Origin: Anaerotruncus rubiinfantis
Lineage (GTDB): Bacteria; Bacillota; Clostridia; Oscillospirales; Ruminococcaceae
Direction: 5' to 3'
DNA: 64,000 bases
Assembly (NCBI RefSeq): GCF_900078395.1
Contig: NZ_FKLA01000008.1
Location: 62,001-126,000 of the forward strand
Numbering within the stretch: position 1 is the stretch's first letter; each line of letters opens with the position of its first letter. The notes under the pieces were generated by a model. It saw only the letters and a program-made list of their open reading frames with translations, did not search any database and was not told the origin of the DNA. Below, piece after piece: positions 35,918 through 45,794 of the stretch. The position numbers and the translations under genes were made by a program.

Positions 35918-36340
35918 TCAAAGCTCTTTGACGAGGTCCTCGTGTTCACAGAATTCTTCAAAAAATCTGTGCCCAGTTGGGACAAACCCGCATTTCTGAT
36001 AGAACGGGATCGCGTAAAGCTGCGCGCCCAATTTGAGACGCTTTGCGCCGTGGCTGCGCGCCACCTTTTCAAGTTCCTCCATCACCCTGCGGCCAAGCTG
36101 TAAACCGCGATGGCTTTTCAGCACCGCAATCCGGCCGAGGTGCCAGCAGCAGTCCTCTTCAGCAAAGGTGCGACCGGTCGCTACCGGCCTGTCCCCATCG
36201 TAAAGAACCGCATGGATGGAAATCGCGTCGAATTCATCCGCGTCCGGAATGGTAAAGCCCTGTTCCTTTGTAAAGACCTCATCCCGCACAAAAAGCGCGT
36301 CCGAGAGATCCCCGGTGCCTTCGATGATTTTAACGTCCAT
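35918..36340 (-). CDS. GNAT family N-acetyltransferase
   Basis: The 140-residue single-domain GNAT protein has FVRDEVFTKEQGF at the N-terminus, the acetyl-CoA loop HRGLQLGRRVMEELE (QxxGxG/A-like) and the C-terminal LGAQLYAIPFYQKCGFVPTGHRF. This layout is shared with the ElaA/YjcF-type group. It has no close functional partner; the substrate is unknown. Convergent with secG. Confidence 0.85.
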   Translation of the reverse strand: MDVKIIEGTGDLSDALFVRDEVFTKEQGFTIPDADEFDAISIHAVLYDGDRPVATGRTFAEEDCCWHLGRIAVLKSHRGLQLGRRVMEELEKVARSHGAKRLKLGAQLYAIPFYQKCGFVPTGHRFFEEFCEHEDLVKEL

Positions 36341-36387
36341 ATTTTCACTCCTCGCGCTGTTTCGCTCTTAACTTTCATTATAACGGT

Positions 36388-36645
36388 TCAAACCGCGAAA
36401 AGCAACTTCAGGATAAGCATTGCCAGCACCCCGGGAATTCCCAGGATGGTTGCCACCGCGACGGTGAATAGATTGACCGAAAGCAGCACGCCTGTGAAGG
36501 CACCGAGCCAGCCGATACCAAAGAGCGCGGCGTTCCCAGTGATTGCGGAAAAACAGAGTGTGCGCAGAAAGTGTCCCGACCGCAGCAGGATGATAAAGAT
36601 ATAGATCCCCACAAACGCCCCGATCCCCCAGAGAAAAGATCCCAT
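36388..36645 (-). CDS. BofA-family pro-sigma-K processing inhibitor-like protein
   Basis: The 85-residue membrane protein has three hydrophobic segments and the conserved end VNLFTVAVATILGIPGVLAMLIL, characteristic of BofA. In Bacillus, BofA holds the SpoIVFB protease inactive until engulfment is complete. ATG 36645 is chosen because GGAGGTG lies seven bases upstream. Its presence implies a spore-forming lineage, although BofA-like proteins also occur in asporogenous clostridia. Confidence 0.82.
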   Translation of the reverse strand: MGSFLWGIGAFVGIYIFIILLRSGHFLRTLCFSAITGNAALFGIGWLGAFTGVLLSVNLFTVAVATILGIPGVLAMLILKLLFAV

Positions 36646-36689
36646 TGCATTCACCTCCATCGGTAAAAGATATGCGGTGGGACAACCAA

Positions 36690-36956
36690 AAAGAACACGC
36701 TGCCCGGCTGCGCCGGAGCGCCGCTGCGCGTCGACGCGTGTTCAAAGGGCTTGCCAGCCCTTTGCATCCTGACTGGTGTCGTCTGCGACGACCCGCCGCG
36801 TAAAGCGGCGGATTTGGAATATGGAGTGCCTGCGGCACGAATTAGAATATCGGCCGTTTTTGGGGAGTTTGTTTGGAGAGGGCCGCAGCGGTGGATTTGG
36901 AAGTCTGGCCGTTCGAGGCCCCTATTTTGTAAGGGGTTGCCGCAATGGAGCAAATA
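36690..36956. repeat. Series of short GC-rich hairpins, no gene evident
   Basis: This ~300-base gap between bofA and the rnpB terminator carries a chain of stems: AAAGGGCT-tgcc-AGCCCTTT, GTCGTC-tgc-GACGAC, CCGCCGC-gtaaa-GCGGCGG and GTGCC-tgc-GGCAC. Open frames cover it on both strands, but none has a ribosome site or protein-like composition. It may be an interspersed repeat or a structured RNA. Confidence 0.45.
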
Positions 36957-36985
36957 AAAAAGCCCCTGCGCAGCAGGGGCTTTTT
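36957..36985 (-). terminator. Terminator of rnpB
   Basis: On the reverse strand AAAAAGCCCCTGC-tgc-GCAGGGGCTTTTTT, a strong stem with a six-T tail, 11 bases past the RNA 3' end. Confidence 0.88.
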
Positions 36986-36995
36986 CACCTTTTGC

Positions 36996-37355
36996 AGAAA
37001 GCGGATCTGTAAGCCGGGTTCTGTCGTGAACAACGATCTATCTAGGCCGCGCGTTGCCGCGCGGCTCGAGCCATCTTTCGGAACCCGGCGGGCCGCCGCA
37101 TTGTTCCAGCTGATGTTGCTTCGGATAGGGTTTACATGGCAATGCAGTCTCCTGCATTCCGGTGGGCTCTTACCCCGCCTTTCCACCCTTGCCGTCGTCC
37201 GCCGGGGAAATCCCCGGTGATACGGCGGCGGTATCTCTCTGTTGCACTTTCCCTCGAGTCGCCTCGGCCTGCCGTTAGCAGGTATCCTGCCCTGTGAAGC
37301 CCGGACTTTCCTCACCGCGCCCATGGGCGCGCCGCCGCTGTTCAATCCGCTCTCT
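36996..37355 (-). ncRNA. rnpB: RNase P RNA (bacterial type A)
   Basis: The reverse strand carries the catalytic RNA that matures tRNA 5' ends. P1 is AGAGAGCGGAT paired with AGAAAGCGGAT's complement-like 3' strand (ATCCGCTTTCT). Universally conserved blocks are present: GAGGAAAGTCCGGGC near the 5' end and GACAGAACCCGGCTTA near the 3' end. Inner stems (CGCGCGGC loops, TGCAGGAGACTGCA) fit the ancestral type A fold. Ends are set from P1 and are good to a few bases. Confidence 0.95.
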
Positions 37356-37471
37356 GAGCATTTATTGTACTGCAAAATGTGTTTTTCGTCAACTGATGGT
37401 GCCCCATGAAAAGGAAAATTCGTAAATCAAACAAAAAACAGAGATATACACCTTAAAATGCAACTTTTGAC

Positions 37472-37500
37472 TTGCTAAATTGCAAACAGTTTATTATAAT
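37472..37500 (+). promoter_or_regulatory. Promoter of gdhA
   Basis: TTGCTA, a 17-bp spacer, then TATAAT. An overlapping TTGACT (37468) offers a second -35. Confidence 0.75.
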
Positions 37501-37578
37501 AAACAACATAAGAACCGGATTGCCTGAAAAGGGGCGGGCAATTTGGTTTCTCTGGTGATTCTCTAAATCGGGAGGTAG

Positions 37579-38940
<1,362 letters not shown>

Positions 38941-38971
38941 TACAGTGTGCGTCCCCGAAATATGATTTCCC

Positions 38972-38999
38972 GGCCGCCGGCAAACTGCCGGCGGCCTTT
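38972..38999 (+). terminator. Putative terminator after gdhA
   Basis: GGCCGCCGGCA-aac-TGCCGGCGGCC, an 11-bp stem with only three following T. Confidence 0.6.
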
Positions 39000-39025
39000 G
39001 GCGCAAAAAAATGCAGGAGGAAGGC

Positions 39026-39652
39026 ATGGACGAATACACCACTATACGAAGCTACGCTGAAGACGAATTTGTGGAGCGCCGCTCCCGGTTCATCGGGGCG
39101 GTGAAGCCGGTTACAACCGAAGAGGAAGCGCTCGCATTCATCAATGAGAAGCGCGGCAAACATTGGGACGCCAGCCACAATGTCTACGCCTATATCCTGC
39201 GGGACGGGCAGCTGAAACGGTATTCGGACGACGGAGAACCGCAGGGGACCGCGGGCATCCCGGTGCTCGACGTTCTGCAAAAGGAGGGGCTCACCGACCT
39301 CGTGGTGGTGGTGACCCGGTATTTCGGCGGGATTCTGCTCGGCGCGGGCGGTCTGGTGCGCGCGTATACCCATGGAGCGAAGCTCGCCGTTGACGCGGCC
39401 GAGCGGATGCGCATGTGCGAATGCACCGAGCTGGAATTGGAATTTAGCTACGATCTTTATGGGAAGATCTCCTATCTTCTGCCGCAGCACGGCGCGGTCA
39501 TGACCACATCCGATTTCGGTGTGGCGGTACGGCTGCAGGTGCTGCTGCGGGACTGTGACCTGGCGGGCTTTGAGAAGGCGCTCACCGAGCTGACCGCCGC
39601 GCAGGTGGCCCCGCGGGTGATCGACCGGCGCTGGGCCTGTATGAATGGGTAA
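39026..39652 (+). CDS. YigZ/IMPACT family protein
   Basis: The 208-residue protein has the UPF0029 N-terminal domain (RSRFIGAVKPV ... KHWDASHNVYAYIL ... RYSDDGEPQGTAGIPVLDVL and VVVVTRYFGGILLGAGGLVRAYT), and a C-terminal ferredoxin-like domain. The family is linked to translation regulation and unknown hydrolase functions. ATG 39026 follows GCAGGAGGAAGG. It stands alone between hairpins. Confidence 0.92.
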   Translation: MDEYTTIRSYAEDEFVERRSRFIGAVKPVTTEEEALAFINEKRGKHWDASHNVYAYILRDGQLKRYSDDGEPQGTAGIPVLDVLQKEGLTDLVVVVTRYFGGILLGAGGLVRAYTHGAKLAVDAAERMRMCECTELELEFSYDLYGKISYLLPQHGAVMTTSDFGVAVRLQVLLRDCDLAGFEKALTELTAAQVAPRVIDRRWACMNG

Positions 39653-39663
39653 TGTTTTGTCGG

Positions 39664-39710
39664 TTCCTGTCGGTTGCAAGAAATTTTTGCATCCGGCAGG
39701 AATTTTTTTA
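39664..39710 (+). terminator. Terminator after the YigZ gene
   Basis: TTCCTGTCGGTTGCA pairs with TGCATCCGGCAGGAA (one G-T, one mismatch), then TTTTTTT. Confidence 0.85.
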
Positions 39711-39792
39711 TTTGTGGCGTATATTATAATAGAAGCTTGGCTAAATGCCGGTATCAAGGCGTTCTATGACAGTTGGGAAGGGACGGGGAAAG

Positions 39793-40806
39793 ATGACCAT
39801 CCGTGAGCAGACCGAAGCGCTCCAGGAGAAAACTTTGTCAAAATACGCGAGCCTTCCCCAGCATTCCCGCGGGCGGGAACGCCCGGTTGCCGACTGCCCA
39901 ATCCGTACCGCTTACGCGCGGGACCGGGACCGGATCATCCACTGCAAATCCTTCCGGCGGCTGATGCATAAGACCCAGGTGTTCCTCTCGCCCGAAGGCG
40001 ACCACTACCGCACCCGCCTCACCCATACGCTGGAGGTGAACCAGATCGCCAAGACGCTGGCCGTGGCGCTGCGCCTCAACGAGGAGTTGACCGAAGCGAT
40101 CGCGCTGGGGCATGACCTCGGCCATACGCCGTTCGGGCACGCCGGGGAGCGGGCGCTCAGGGAGGTCTGTCCCTACGGTTTTTCGCATGCCGCGCAGAGT
40201 GTCCGGGTGGTCGAGCAGATTGAAAATGACGGCGCCGGACTCAATCTCACCTGGGAGGTGCGCAACGGCATCGGCTGCCACTCCTATTCAAACCCATCTC
40301 CCGAAGGGCGGGCTGCAACGCTCGAGGGGCGGGTCGTCTATTTCGCGGATAAGATCGCCTATCTCAACCACGACATCGAGGATGCGATCCGCGCCAAGGT
40401 GCTTTCAAACGACGACATCCCCTGGACGATCAAGTACACCCTTGGCCGGACCAAATCCCAGCGGATCACCGCGCTCATCGATTCGATCATCCAAAATAGC
40501 GGAGATGACATCCGTATGGGCGGGGAAACCGCGGAAGCCTTCGCGGAATTTAACCGCTTCATGCACGAAGCGGTCTATCTGAACCCCGCCGCCAAAGGCG
40601 AAGAAGGCAAAGCGCAGGCGGTGGTGGGCAGTCTGTACGAATATTTTGTTGCCCATCCCGATGAGCTGCCGGACGAATACCGGGCGATCCGCGAGCGCTC
40701 CGACGAGCACCGCGCGGTCTGCGACTACATCTCCGGCATGTCCGACCGGTACGCGGTCAACACCTATGAAGACCTCTTCATCCCAAAATCCTGGGAGATC
40801 AAATAG
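39793..40806 (+). CDS. dgt: Deoxyguanosinetriphosphate triphosphohydrolase-like protein
   Basis: The 337-residue HD-superfamily enzyme is expected to hydrolyse dNTPs. Visible HD residues: H in CKSFRRLMHKTQVF ... RTRLTHTLEV, the HD pair in LGHDLGHTPFGHAGE, and the later Asp in YFADKIAYLNHDIED. ATG 39793 follows GGGGAA; ATG-like starts upstream lack a site. It is the first gene of dgt-dnaG-rpoD, a known clostridial arrangement linking nucleotide pools with primase and sigma factor. Confidence 0.92.
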   Translation: MTIREQTEALQEKTLSKYASLPQHSRGRERPVADCPIRTAYARDRDRIIHCKSFRRLMHKTQVFLSPEGDHYRTRLTHTLEVNQIAKTLAVALRLNEELTEAIALGHDLGHTPFGHAGERALREVCPYGFSHAAQSVRVVEQIENDGAGLNLTWEVRNGIGCHSYSNPSPEGRAATLEGRVVYFADKIAYLNHDIEDAIRAKVLSNDDIPWTIKYTLGRTKSQRITALIDSIIQNSGDDIRMGGETAEAFAEFNRFMHEAVYLNPAAKGEEGKAQAVVGSLYEYFVAHPDELPDEYRAIRERSDEHRAVCDYISGMSDRYAVNTYEDLFIPKSWEIK

Positions 40807-40827
40807 AAACCGAAAGGAGCGCGCGCA

Positions 40828-42588
40828 TTGATCAGCGACCTGTTTTTGCAGGAACTCAAAAATAACAGCGATATCGAGCAGATCGTCTCGTCCTATGTGC
40901 AGCTCAAGCGGCGCGGCAGGGTCTTAAGCGGCCTGTGCCCGTTCCATTCGGAGAAGAGCCCATCCTTCACCGTCTACCCGGACAACCAGAGCTTTTACTG
41001 CTTCGGCTGCGGCGCGGGCGGCGACGTCATCACCTTCATCCGCCGGATCGAGAACCTCGAATATGTCGAAGCGGTCAAGTTCCTGGCCCAGCGCGCCGGC
41101 ATGGCAATGCCGGAGGATGCGCGGGACGATGGGATGGCGCGGATGAAAACCCGCGTTTTGGAGTTAAACCGGACGCTGGCTCGTTTTTATCATGCGTGCC
41201 TCGTCGACCCCATCGGGAAGCGTGGGCTTGACTATCTGCACGAGCGTGCGCTCACCAACAAGACGATCACCCGGTTCGGGCTCGGTTACGCGCCCGAAAG
41301 CTGGGACGCGGCCCTCAGGCATCTCAAAAGCAAAGGGTTCACCGACGACGAGCTGCTCGCGGCGGCGGTTGTTTCGCGCGGACGAAACGGCGGGCTTTAT
41401 GACCAGTTCCGCGGGCGGGTGATCTTTCCGATCATCGACCTGCGCGGGAATGTCATCGGGTTCGGCGGACGGATTATGGGGGACGCGAAGGGACCTAAAT
41501 ATCTCAACTCCGGTGATACTCCGGTCTTTAAAAAGAGCCGCAACCTGTTTGCCCTGAATTTTGCCAAAGCTTCAAAACGCAGCGGACTTCTTCTCTGCGA
41601 GGGCTACATGGACGTTATCGCTGTCCAACAGGCGGGCTTTGACAATGCCGTCGCGACGCTTGGAACCGCGCTGACGGGCGAGCAGGCCCGCCTGATGGCA
41701 CAATATACCGACAATGTCACCATCGCCTACGATTCGGACGGGCCGGGCCAGACGGCCACCCGGCGCGCCGTGGGCCTTCTGGGTGAAGTGGGCGTCAAGA
41801 TCCGGGTACTTTCGATGTCCGGGGCGAAGGATCCGGACGAGTATATCAAGAAATTCGGCGCCGAGCGGTTCGGCCTTCTGATCGAGGGCGCTTCGAACGC
41901 GACAGAGTTTGAAATCGCCAAGCTGAAACAGAGTTACGACACCGATACGGCCGATGGTAAGGTGGGCTTCCTCAGGGAGTTTGTCAAGCTGATGGCGGGC
42001 GTGCCGAATGCCATCGAACGGGACGTCTATATCGCAAAGACCGCCGCCGACCTGGAGGTGGACAAAGCCGCGATCGCCGCACAGCTCACCTATGAACGCA
42101 AACGCGCCGCGAAAAAGCAGAAGCGCGACGCGGGCGACCTCAAAGTCTACAGCGAGGTGCGCACCCCTTCTCAGAAGCAGGATTTCCAGCGCGCCCGAAA
42201 CATCAAATACGCGCTGGCTGAGGACAAGCTGCTTGCAATCCTCATGAAAAATCCAGATTATTACGAAGAGATCGCGAAACAGATCACCCTGGACGATTTT
42301 GTCACAGACCGCAACCGGGAGATCGCGCGGGTGCTCTTCGAGCGCCTGCAAAATGGGCAGTCAATCGAACTTGCGATGCTTTCCGCGTCACTTTCCGTCG
42401 AACAGATGGGCGTCGCTGCAGAACTGCTCAATTCCGTATCGGGTATGATGTTTGGCATCGAGGATGCCAATGCCTATATCAGCACCATTCTCAGCCACAA
42501 GAATATCAAGTCGCAGGATGAGGTCGCAGCAATGTCAGACGACGACCTGAAGGCGTACATAGCCTCGCTTGCGTCGAAAAAGAAATAG
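40828..42588 (+). CDS. dnaG: DNA primase
   Basis: The 586-residue primase has the CHC2 zinc finger (CPFHSEKSPSFTVYP ... FYCFGCGAGGD), a core domain (RFGLGYAPESW, FRGRVIFPIIDLRGNVIGFGGR), the TOPRIM domain (CEGYMDVIAVQQAGF ... AYDSDGPGQ) and a helicase-binding C-terminal region. Start is TTG 40828 after AAAGGAG. It lies between dgt and rpoD. Confidence 0.96.
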   Translation: MISDLFLQELKNNSDIEQIVSSYVQLKRRGRVLSGLCPFHSEKSPSFTVYPDNQSFYCFGCGAGGDVITFIRRIENLEYVEAVKFLAQRAGMAMPEDARDDGMARMKTRVLELNRTLARFYHACLVDPIGKRGLDYLHERALTNKTITRFGLGYAPESWDAALRHLKSKGFTDDELLAAAVVSRGRNGGLYDQFRGRVIFPIIDLRGNVIGFGGRIMGDAKGPKYLNSGDTPVFKKSRNLFALNFAKASKRSGLLLCEGYMDVIAVQQAGFDNAVATLGTALTGEQARLMAQYTDNVTIAYDSDGPGQTATRRAVGLLGEVGVKIRVLSMSGAKDPDEYIKKFGAERFGLLIEGASNATEFEIAKLKQSYDTDTADGKVGFLREFVKLMAGVPNAIERDVYIAKTAADLEVDKAAIAAQLTYERKRAAKKQKRDAGDLKVYSEVRTPSQKQDFQRARNIKYALAEDKLLAILMKNPDYYEEIAKQITLDDFVTDRNREIARVLFERLQNGQSIELAMLSASLSVEQMGVAAELLNSVSGMMFGIEDANAYISTILSHKNIKSQDEVAAMSDDDLKAYIASLASKKK

Positions 42589-42603
42589 GGGGACACAAAA
42601 AGC

Positions 42604-43683
42604 ATGGCGGATAAGAAGAACGTTTTACGGGACCTGCTCGAAGCCGGAAAGGCCAAAGGAAAGCTGACCACCAAGGAGATCAGTGACGCGCTTGAAGAGC
42701 TGGATTACGATGTGGAGCAGGTTGACAAAATGTATGACCTGCTCGAAAGCAACAACGTCGAAATCGTGGAGGATATGGTCACACCGGTCGAGGAGGATCT
42801 AAAGGATCTGGGCAAAACGGCCGACCTGGATGTCGCGCTGGCCGCGGAAGGGATCAATATCGACGACCCGGTCAAAGTTTACCTCAAGGAGATCGGCCGT
42901 GTTCCGCTGCTTTCGGCGGATGAGGAGATCGATCTGGCCGTGCGCATGGGCGAAGGGGACATTGAAGCCCGCAAGCGCCTTTCGGAGGCGAACCTGCGCC
43001 TGGTTGTCAGCATTGCGAAGCGTTATGTCGGCCGCGGGATGCAGTTCCTCGATCTGATTCAGGAAGGAAATCTCGGCCTCATCAAGGCGGTCGAAAAGTT
43101 TGACCACACCAAAGGATTCAAATTTTCGACTTATGCGACCTGGTGGATTCGCCAGGCGATCACCCGCGCAATCGCGGACCAGGCGCGTACTATCCGCATC
43201 CCGGTGCACATGGTTGAAACAATCAACAAGGTGAAAAAGGTTTCCTCCCAGCTGCTGCATAAGAACGGCCACGAGCCGACCGCGGAGGAGATCGCCGCTG
43301 AGCTCGACATGCCGTCCGACAAGGTGCGCGAGATCATGCGGGTTGCGCAGGAGCCGGTTTCGCTCGAGACCCCGATCGGTGAGGAGGAGGACAGCCACCT
43401 GGGCGACTTCATCCCGGATGACGACGTACCCGCGCCGGACGACGCGGCCTCCCATACGCTTCTCAAGGAACAGCTCTCCGATGTGCTCCAGACCCTCACC
43501 CCGCGCGAGGAAAAGGTCCTGCGTCTGCGTTTCGGCCTGGAGGACGGCCGCAGCCGCACGCTGGAAGAGGTTGGCAAGGAGTTCAATGTCACCCGCGAGC
43601 GCATCCGTCAGATCGAAGCAAAGGCGCTGCGAAAGCTTCGCCATCCCTCCCGCAGCAAAAAGCTCAAGGACTTCCTCGACTGA
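42604..43683 (+). CDS. rpoD: Primary sigma factor (sigma-A/RpoD)
   Basis: The 359-residue vegetative sigma factor has region 1.1 (N-terminal acidic part), 1.2 ([21 protein letters not shown]), 2 ([46 protein letters not shown]) and region 4 ([28 protein letters not shown]). The short length is typical of Firmicutes SigA. It matches the TTGACA/TATAAT promoters seen in the window. GGGGGA precedes the start. Confidence 0.97.
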   Translation: MADKKNVLRDLLEAGKAKGKLTTKEISDALEELDYDVEQVDKMYDLLESNNVEIVEDMVTPVEEDLKDLGKTADLDVALAAEGINIDDPVKVYLKEIGRVPLLSADEEIDLAVRMGEGDIEARKRLSEANLRLVVSIAKRYVGRGMQFLDLIQEGNLGLIKAVEKFDHTKGFKFSTYATWWIRQAITRAIADQARTIRIPVHMVETINKVKKVSSQLLHKNGHEPTAEEIAAELDMPSDKVREIMRVAQEPVSLETPIGEEEDSHLGDFIPDDDVPAPDDAASHTLLKEQLSDVLQTLTPREEKVLRLRFGLEDGRSRTLEEVGKEFNVTRERIRQIEAKALRKLRHPSRSKKLKDFLD

Positions 43684-43730
43684 TTCCTGCGCGCCGCGGC
43701 GCGTGGAAAAAACCGTCGGAGCGCCTCCCC

Positions 43731-43759
43731 TTGACAAAACGGAGTATATAGCGTATACT
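43731..43759 (+). promoter_or_regulatory. Promoter of the Rrf2 regulator gene
   Basis: TTGACA, a 17-bp spacer, then TATACT. The -10 lies within the dyad AGTATA-n5-TATACT (43743-43759). Confidence 0.85.
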
Positions 43760-43789
43760 TTAATGTATATTCAAATGGTATACATTAAA
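43759..43789 (+). promoter_or_regulatory. Operator-like inverted repeat before rrf2
   Basis: TTTAATGTATA, nine bases, TATACATTAAA: an exact 11-bp inverted repeat directly after the -10. Its position would block transcription of the regulator gene, so autorepression by the Rrf2 protein is likely. Confidence 0.75.
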
Positions 43790-43816
43790 ATCCCGTCAAC
43801 AAGGAGAAGCGGTTTT

Positions 43817-44209
43817 ATGCATATAACTTTGGAAGCCGATTATGCGGTTCGCATCGTCAATTGCCTTTCACAGAACAGGATGCGCATGGATGCCAAAACC
43901 ATTGCGGCCAACACCGGTGTCACCCTGCGTTTTTCGCTCAAGATCCTGCGCAAACTCGTTGCGGAAGGAGTGGTACGTTCCTACAAAGGTACCCAGGGAG
44001 GATATGAGCTTGCGCGGCCAGCCAGCGAAATCTCGCTGGGGGAAGTGGTGGAGATTGTGGAAGGCCCCATCACCATCAGCCGCTGTGTTGGTTCGGAGGA
44101 TTTCCAGTGTACACGCGTGCAGGACGGGGAATGCCGTTTCAACAAAACCTATAGCGAAGTTGCGCAGATGGTGCGCGAAAAACTTTATAACGTACATTTC
44201 GGGGAGTGA
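43817..44209 (+). CDS. Rrf2 family transcriptional regulator
   Basis: The 130-residue protein has an N-terminal winged helix (DAKTIAANTGVTLRFSLKILRKL) with the wing motif GTQGGYELARPASEISLGEVVEIVEG. Three cysteines (CVGSEDFQC ... C) lie in the spacing used by IscR/NsrR-type [Fe-S] cluster sensors. AAGGAG precedes ATG. The cluster type and signal are unknown. Confidence 0.88.
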   Translation: MHITLEADYAVRIVNCLSQNRMRMDAKTIAANTGVTLRFSLKILRKLVAEGVVRSYKGTQGGYELARPASEISLGEVVEIVEGPITISRCVGSEDFQCTRVQDGECRFNKTYSEVAQMVREKLYNVHFGE

Positions 44210-44215
44210 CGGGAT

Positions 44216-44485
44216 TTGGATTCGGGGATGGTCATCGGCCTGCTTTTGGGGGTGATCCTTGCGGTGGAAGATGCGCTTCTGGTGCGCTGGATCATTAAAA
44301 AGGGTACCGAGCGGCCGGAAAACGCCTCCAAAATTGTAACGCGGGGATTTGCCGCGCGCTATCTTCTGGTCTTTGCAGTCCTGGCGATCGCCCTGCTCGT
44401 GCCCGGGATCAATCCGCTGGGCGTTGTGCTTCCGCTGATCGTTCAGAAAGTGGTGCTGGTCATTGCGGCAGCCGTAAAAAAATAG
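44216..44485 (+). CDS. Small integral membrane protein (AtpI-like)
   Basis: The 89-residue protein has three predicted membrane segments (MVIGLLLGVILAVEDALL, YLLVFAVLAIALLVPGI, VVLPLIVQKVVLVIAA) separated by a basic loop (KKGTERPENASKIVTRGF). This recalls ATP synthase subunit I, though no atp genes are near. TTG 44216 follows GGGGAG; ATG 44228 is also possible. It follows the Rrf2 gene by six bases and may be in its regulon. Confidence 0.65.
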   Translation: MDSGMVIGLLLGVILAVEDALLVRWIIKKGTERPENASKIVTRGFAARYLLVFAVLAIALLVPGINPLGVVLPLIVQKVVLVIAAAVKK

Positions 44486-44494
44486 AATAGACGG

Positions 44495-44526
44495 AAAAAG
44501 GAACCGGTTATAACCGGTTCCTTTTT
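44495..44526. terminator. Terminator palindrome before the IS element
   Basis: AAAAAGGAACCGGTTA and its exact complement, ending in CTTTTT. It closes the Rrf2 transcription unit. Confidence 0.9.
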
Positions 44527-44528
44527 GC

Positions 44529-45229
44529 TTGTCAAGAAACCACCGACTATGTCGGTGGTATGAAAAAAGCTTTAGCGAGGAGGAGGAGATAAAAACTCCT
44601 TTTGGTGTAAAATGGGCTTGCGGTCTGGCAACTGCAAGGAACACCAAAAGGAGGACATTCGAAATGAATGACAGTAAAAGTTTAGCACATACAAGATGGA
44701 ATTGCAAATATCATATCGTGTTTGCGCCAAAGTACAGGAGGAAAGAATTCTATGGGGAAAAGAGGGCAGAAATTGGGAAGATATTAAGAGAGTTATGTGA
44801 GTGGAAAGGCGTAAATATCGTAGAAGCAGAAGTATGTGAGGATCATATCCATATGCTTGTAGAAATACCGCCAAAGATGAGCGTATCAAGTTTTATGGGA
44901 TTTCTGAAAGGAAAAAGCAGCTTGATCATTCATGAACGACACGCAAATTTGAAATACAAGCATGGGAATAGATCTTTTTGGTGCCGCGGGTACTATGTAG
45001 ACACAGCGGGGAAAAACGCCAAAAAGATCGCAGAATACATAAAAAACCAATTGGAAGAAGATAAACTACAGGATCAATTAACGTTTAGAGAATACGAGGA
45101 CCCTTTTAAGGGGAATAAGTAACAAGCTTTTGCAAATGTCAGACCGCATATGCCATTGCAATGGCTGCCAGTAACAGCGGGTTATACCCGCATAAGAAAA
45201 ACCGCCGGCTATGCCGGCGGATTCTTATT
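44529..45229 (+). mobile_element. IS200/IS605-family element (IS200-type)
   Basis: A single Y1 transposase gene is flanked by subterminal hairpins: ACCACCGAC-tat-GTCGGTGGT (44539-44559) and CCGCCGGC-tat-GCCGGCGG (45202-45220). There are no terminal inverted repeats, and length (~700 bp) fits IS200. Ends are approximate. It is AT-rich by comparison with neighbours. Confidence 0.85.
44664..45122 (+). CDS. tnpA: IS200/IS605 transposase TnpA
   Basis: The 152-residue HUH-Y1 transposase has WNCKYHIVFAPKYRRKEFYG at the N-terminus, the HUH motif in CEDHIHMLVEIPP, and the catalytic Tyr in RGYYVDTAGKN. It cleaves and joins single-stranded DNA at hairpin-guided sites. Length is complete, with AAAGGAGGA before ATG, so the copy may be active. 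No tnpB is present. Confidence 0.95.
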   Translation: MNDSKSLAHTRWNCKYHIVFAPKYRRKEFYGEKRAEIGKILRELCEWKGVNIVEAEVCEDHIHMLVEIPPKMSVSSFMGFLKGKSSLIIHERHANLKYKHGNRSFWCRGYYVDTAGKNAKKIAEYIKNQLEEDKLQDQLTFREYEDPFKGNK

Positions 45230-45778
45230 TCAGTAATCGATGACATCGAATTCTCCGAGGTTCCTGGGGTCGTGCAGCGCACGCTTGAAATCGGCTGGAT
45301 AGAAGCAGCCGTAATGGGTGCGTGCGGGATTCTCACAGAGCTTGTAAAGATTGCCCGCGAAAATTGCTCCGGGCACCGCCTCAAAGCCATAAACCCCGGT
45401 AAGCACCTTCTGCGGTATCTGGATGTTGCCGCCCCAGTAGACGCCCTGCAGGTCTTCGCCGGTAAAGGTGTGTACCGCGGCTTCAACCGGCGTGACGGTG
45501 CAGGCAAGAGACGCGGAGAACCTGCCGTTGGCCGAAAGCGAAAGCGCGAGAGGCGGAACCTTTTCCGCAAAGGAGAAGAACGCCATCATGCTGCTTTCGG
45601 GGAGCGGTTCCGCCTCAAAAGCGAGCAGCTGCAGATGAAGCCCATCCGGAGCAAAGCAGACGCGCGCCTGCGAATAGGGCTTGTAATCCCGCCGTTCGAG
45701 CGGGAAACAGGTGAGCTTTGCGACATGCAGGGATTCATAATCGGGGGAACCGTGGAAAAGCCGGACTTTGAACGCCAT
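45230..45778 (-). CDS. CBM9-like carbohydrate-binding protein (putative)
   Basis: The 182-residue protein begins MAFKVRLFHGSPDYESLHVAKL and has a beta-rich pattern. The C-terminal stretch FAGNLYKLCENPARTHYGCFYPADFKRALHDPRNLGEF resembles the family 9-like carbohydrate-binding fold seen in clostridial proteins. The assignment is tentative. AGGAGGAAT precedes the start. The stop lies at the right end of the IS200 element, so the last codons may derive from the insertion. It follows the DUF4015-type gene by 16 bases. Confidence 0.6.
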   Translation of the reverse strand: MAFKVRLFHGSPDYESLHVAKLTCFPLERRDYKPYSQARVCFAPDGLHLQLLAFEAEPLPESSMMAFFSFAEKVPPLALSLSANGRFSASLACTVTPVEAAVHTFTGEDLQGVYWGGNIQIPQKVLTGVYGFEAVPGAIFAGNLYKLCENPARTHYGCFYPADFKRALHDPRNLGEFDVIDY

Positions 45779-45794
45779 CGGTAAAATTCCTCCT

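Noticed and set aside
36651..36957. Possible genes in both strands of the bofA-rnpB gap
   Set aside because: No ribosome sites, and the frames pass through multiple hairpins; treated as a structured or repetitive sequence.
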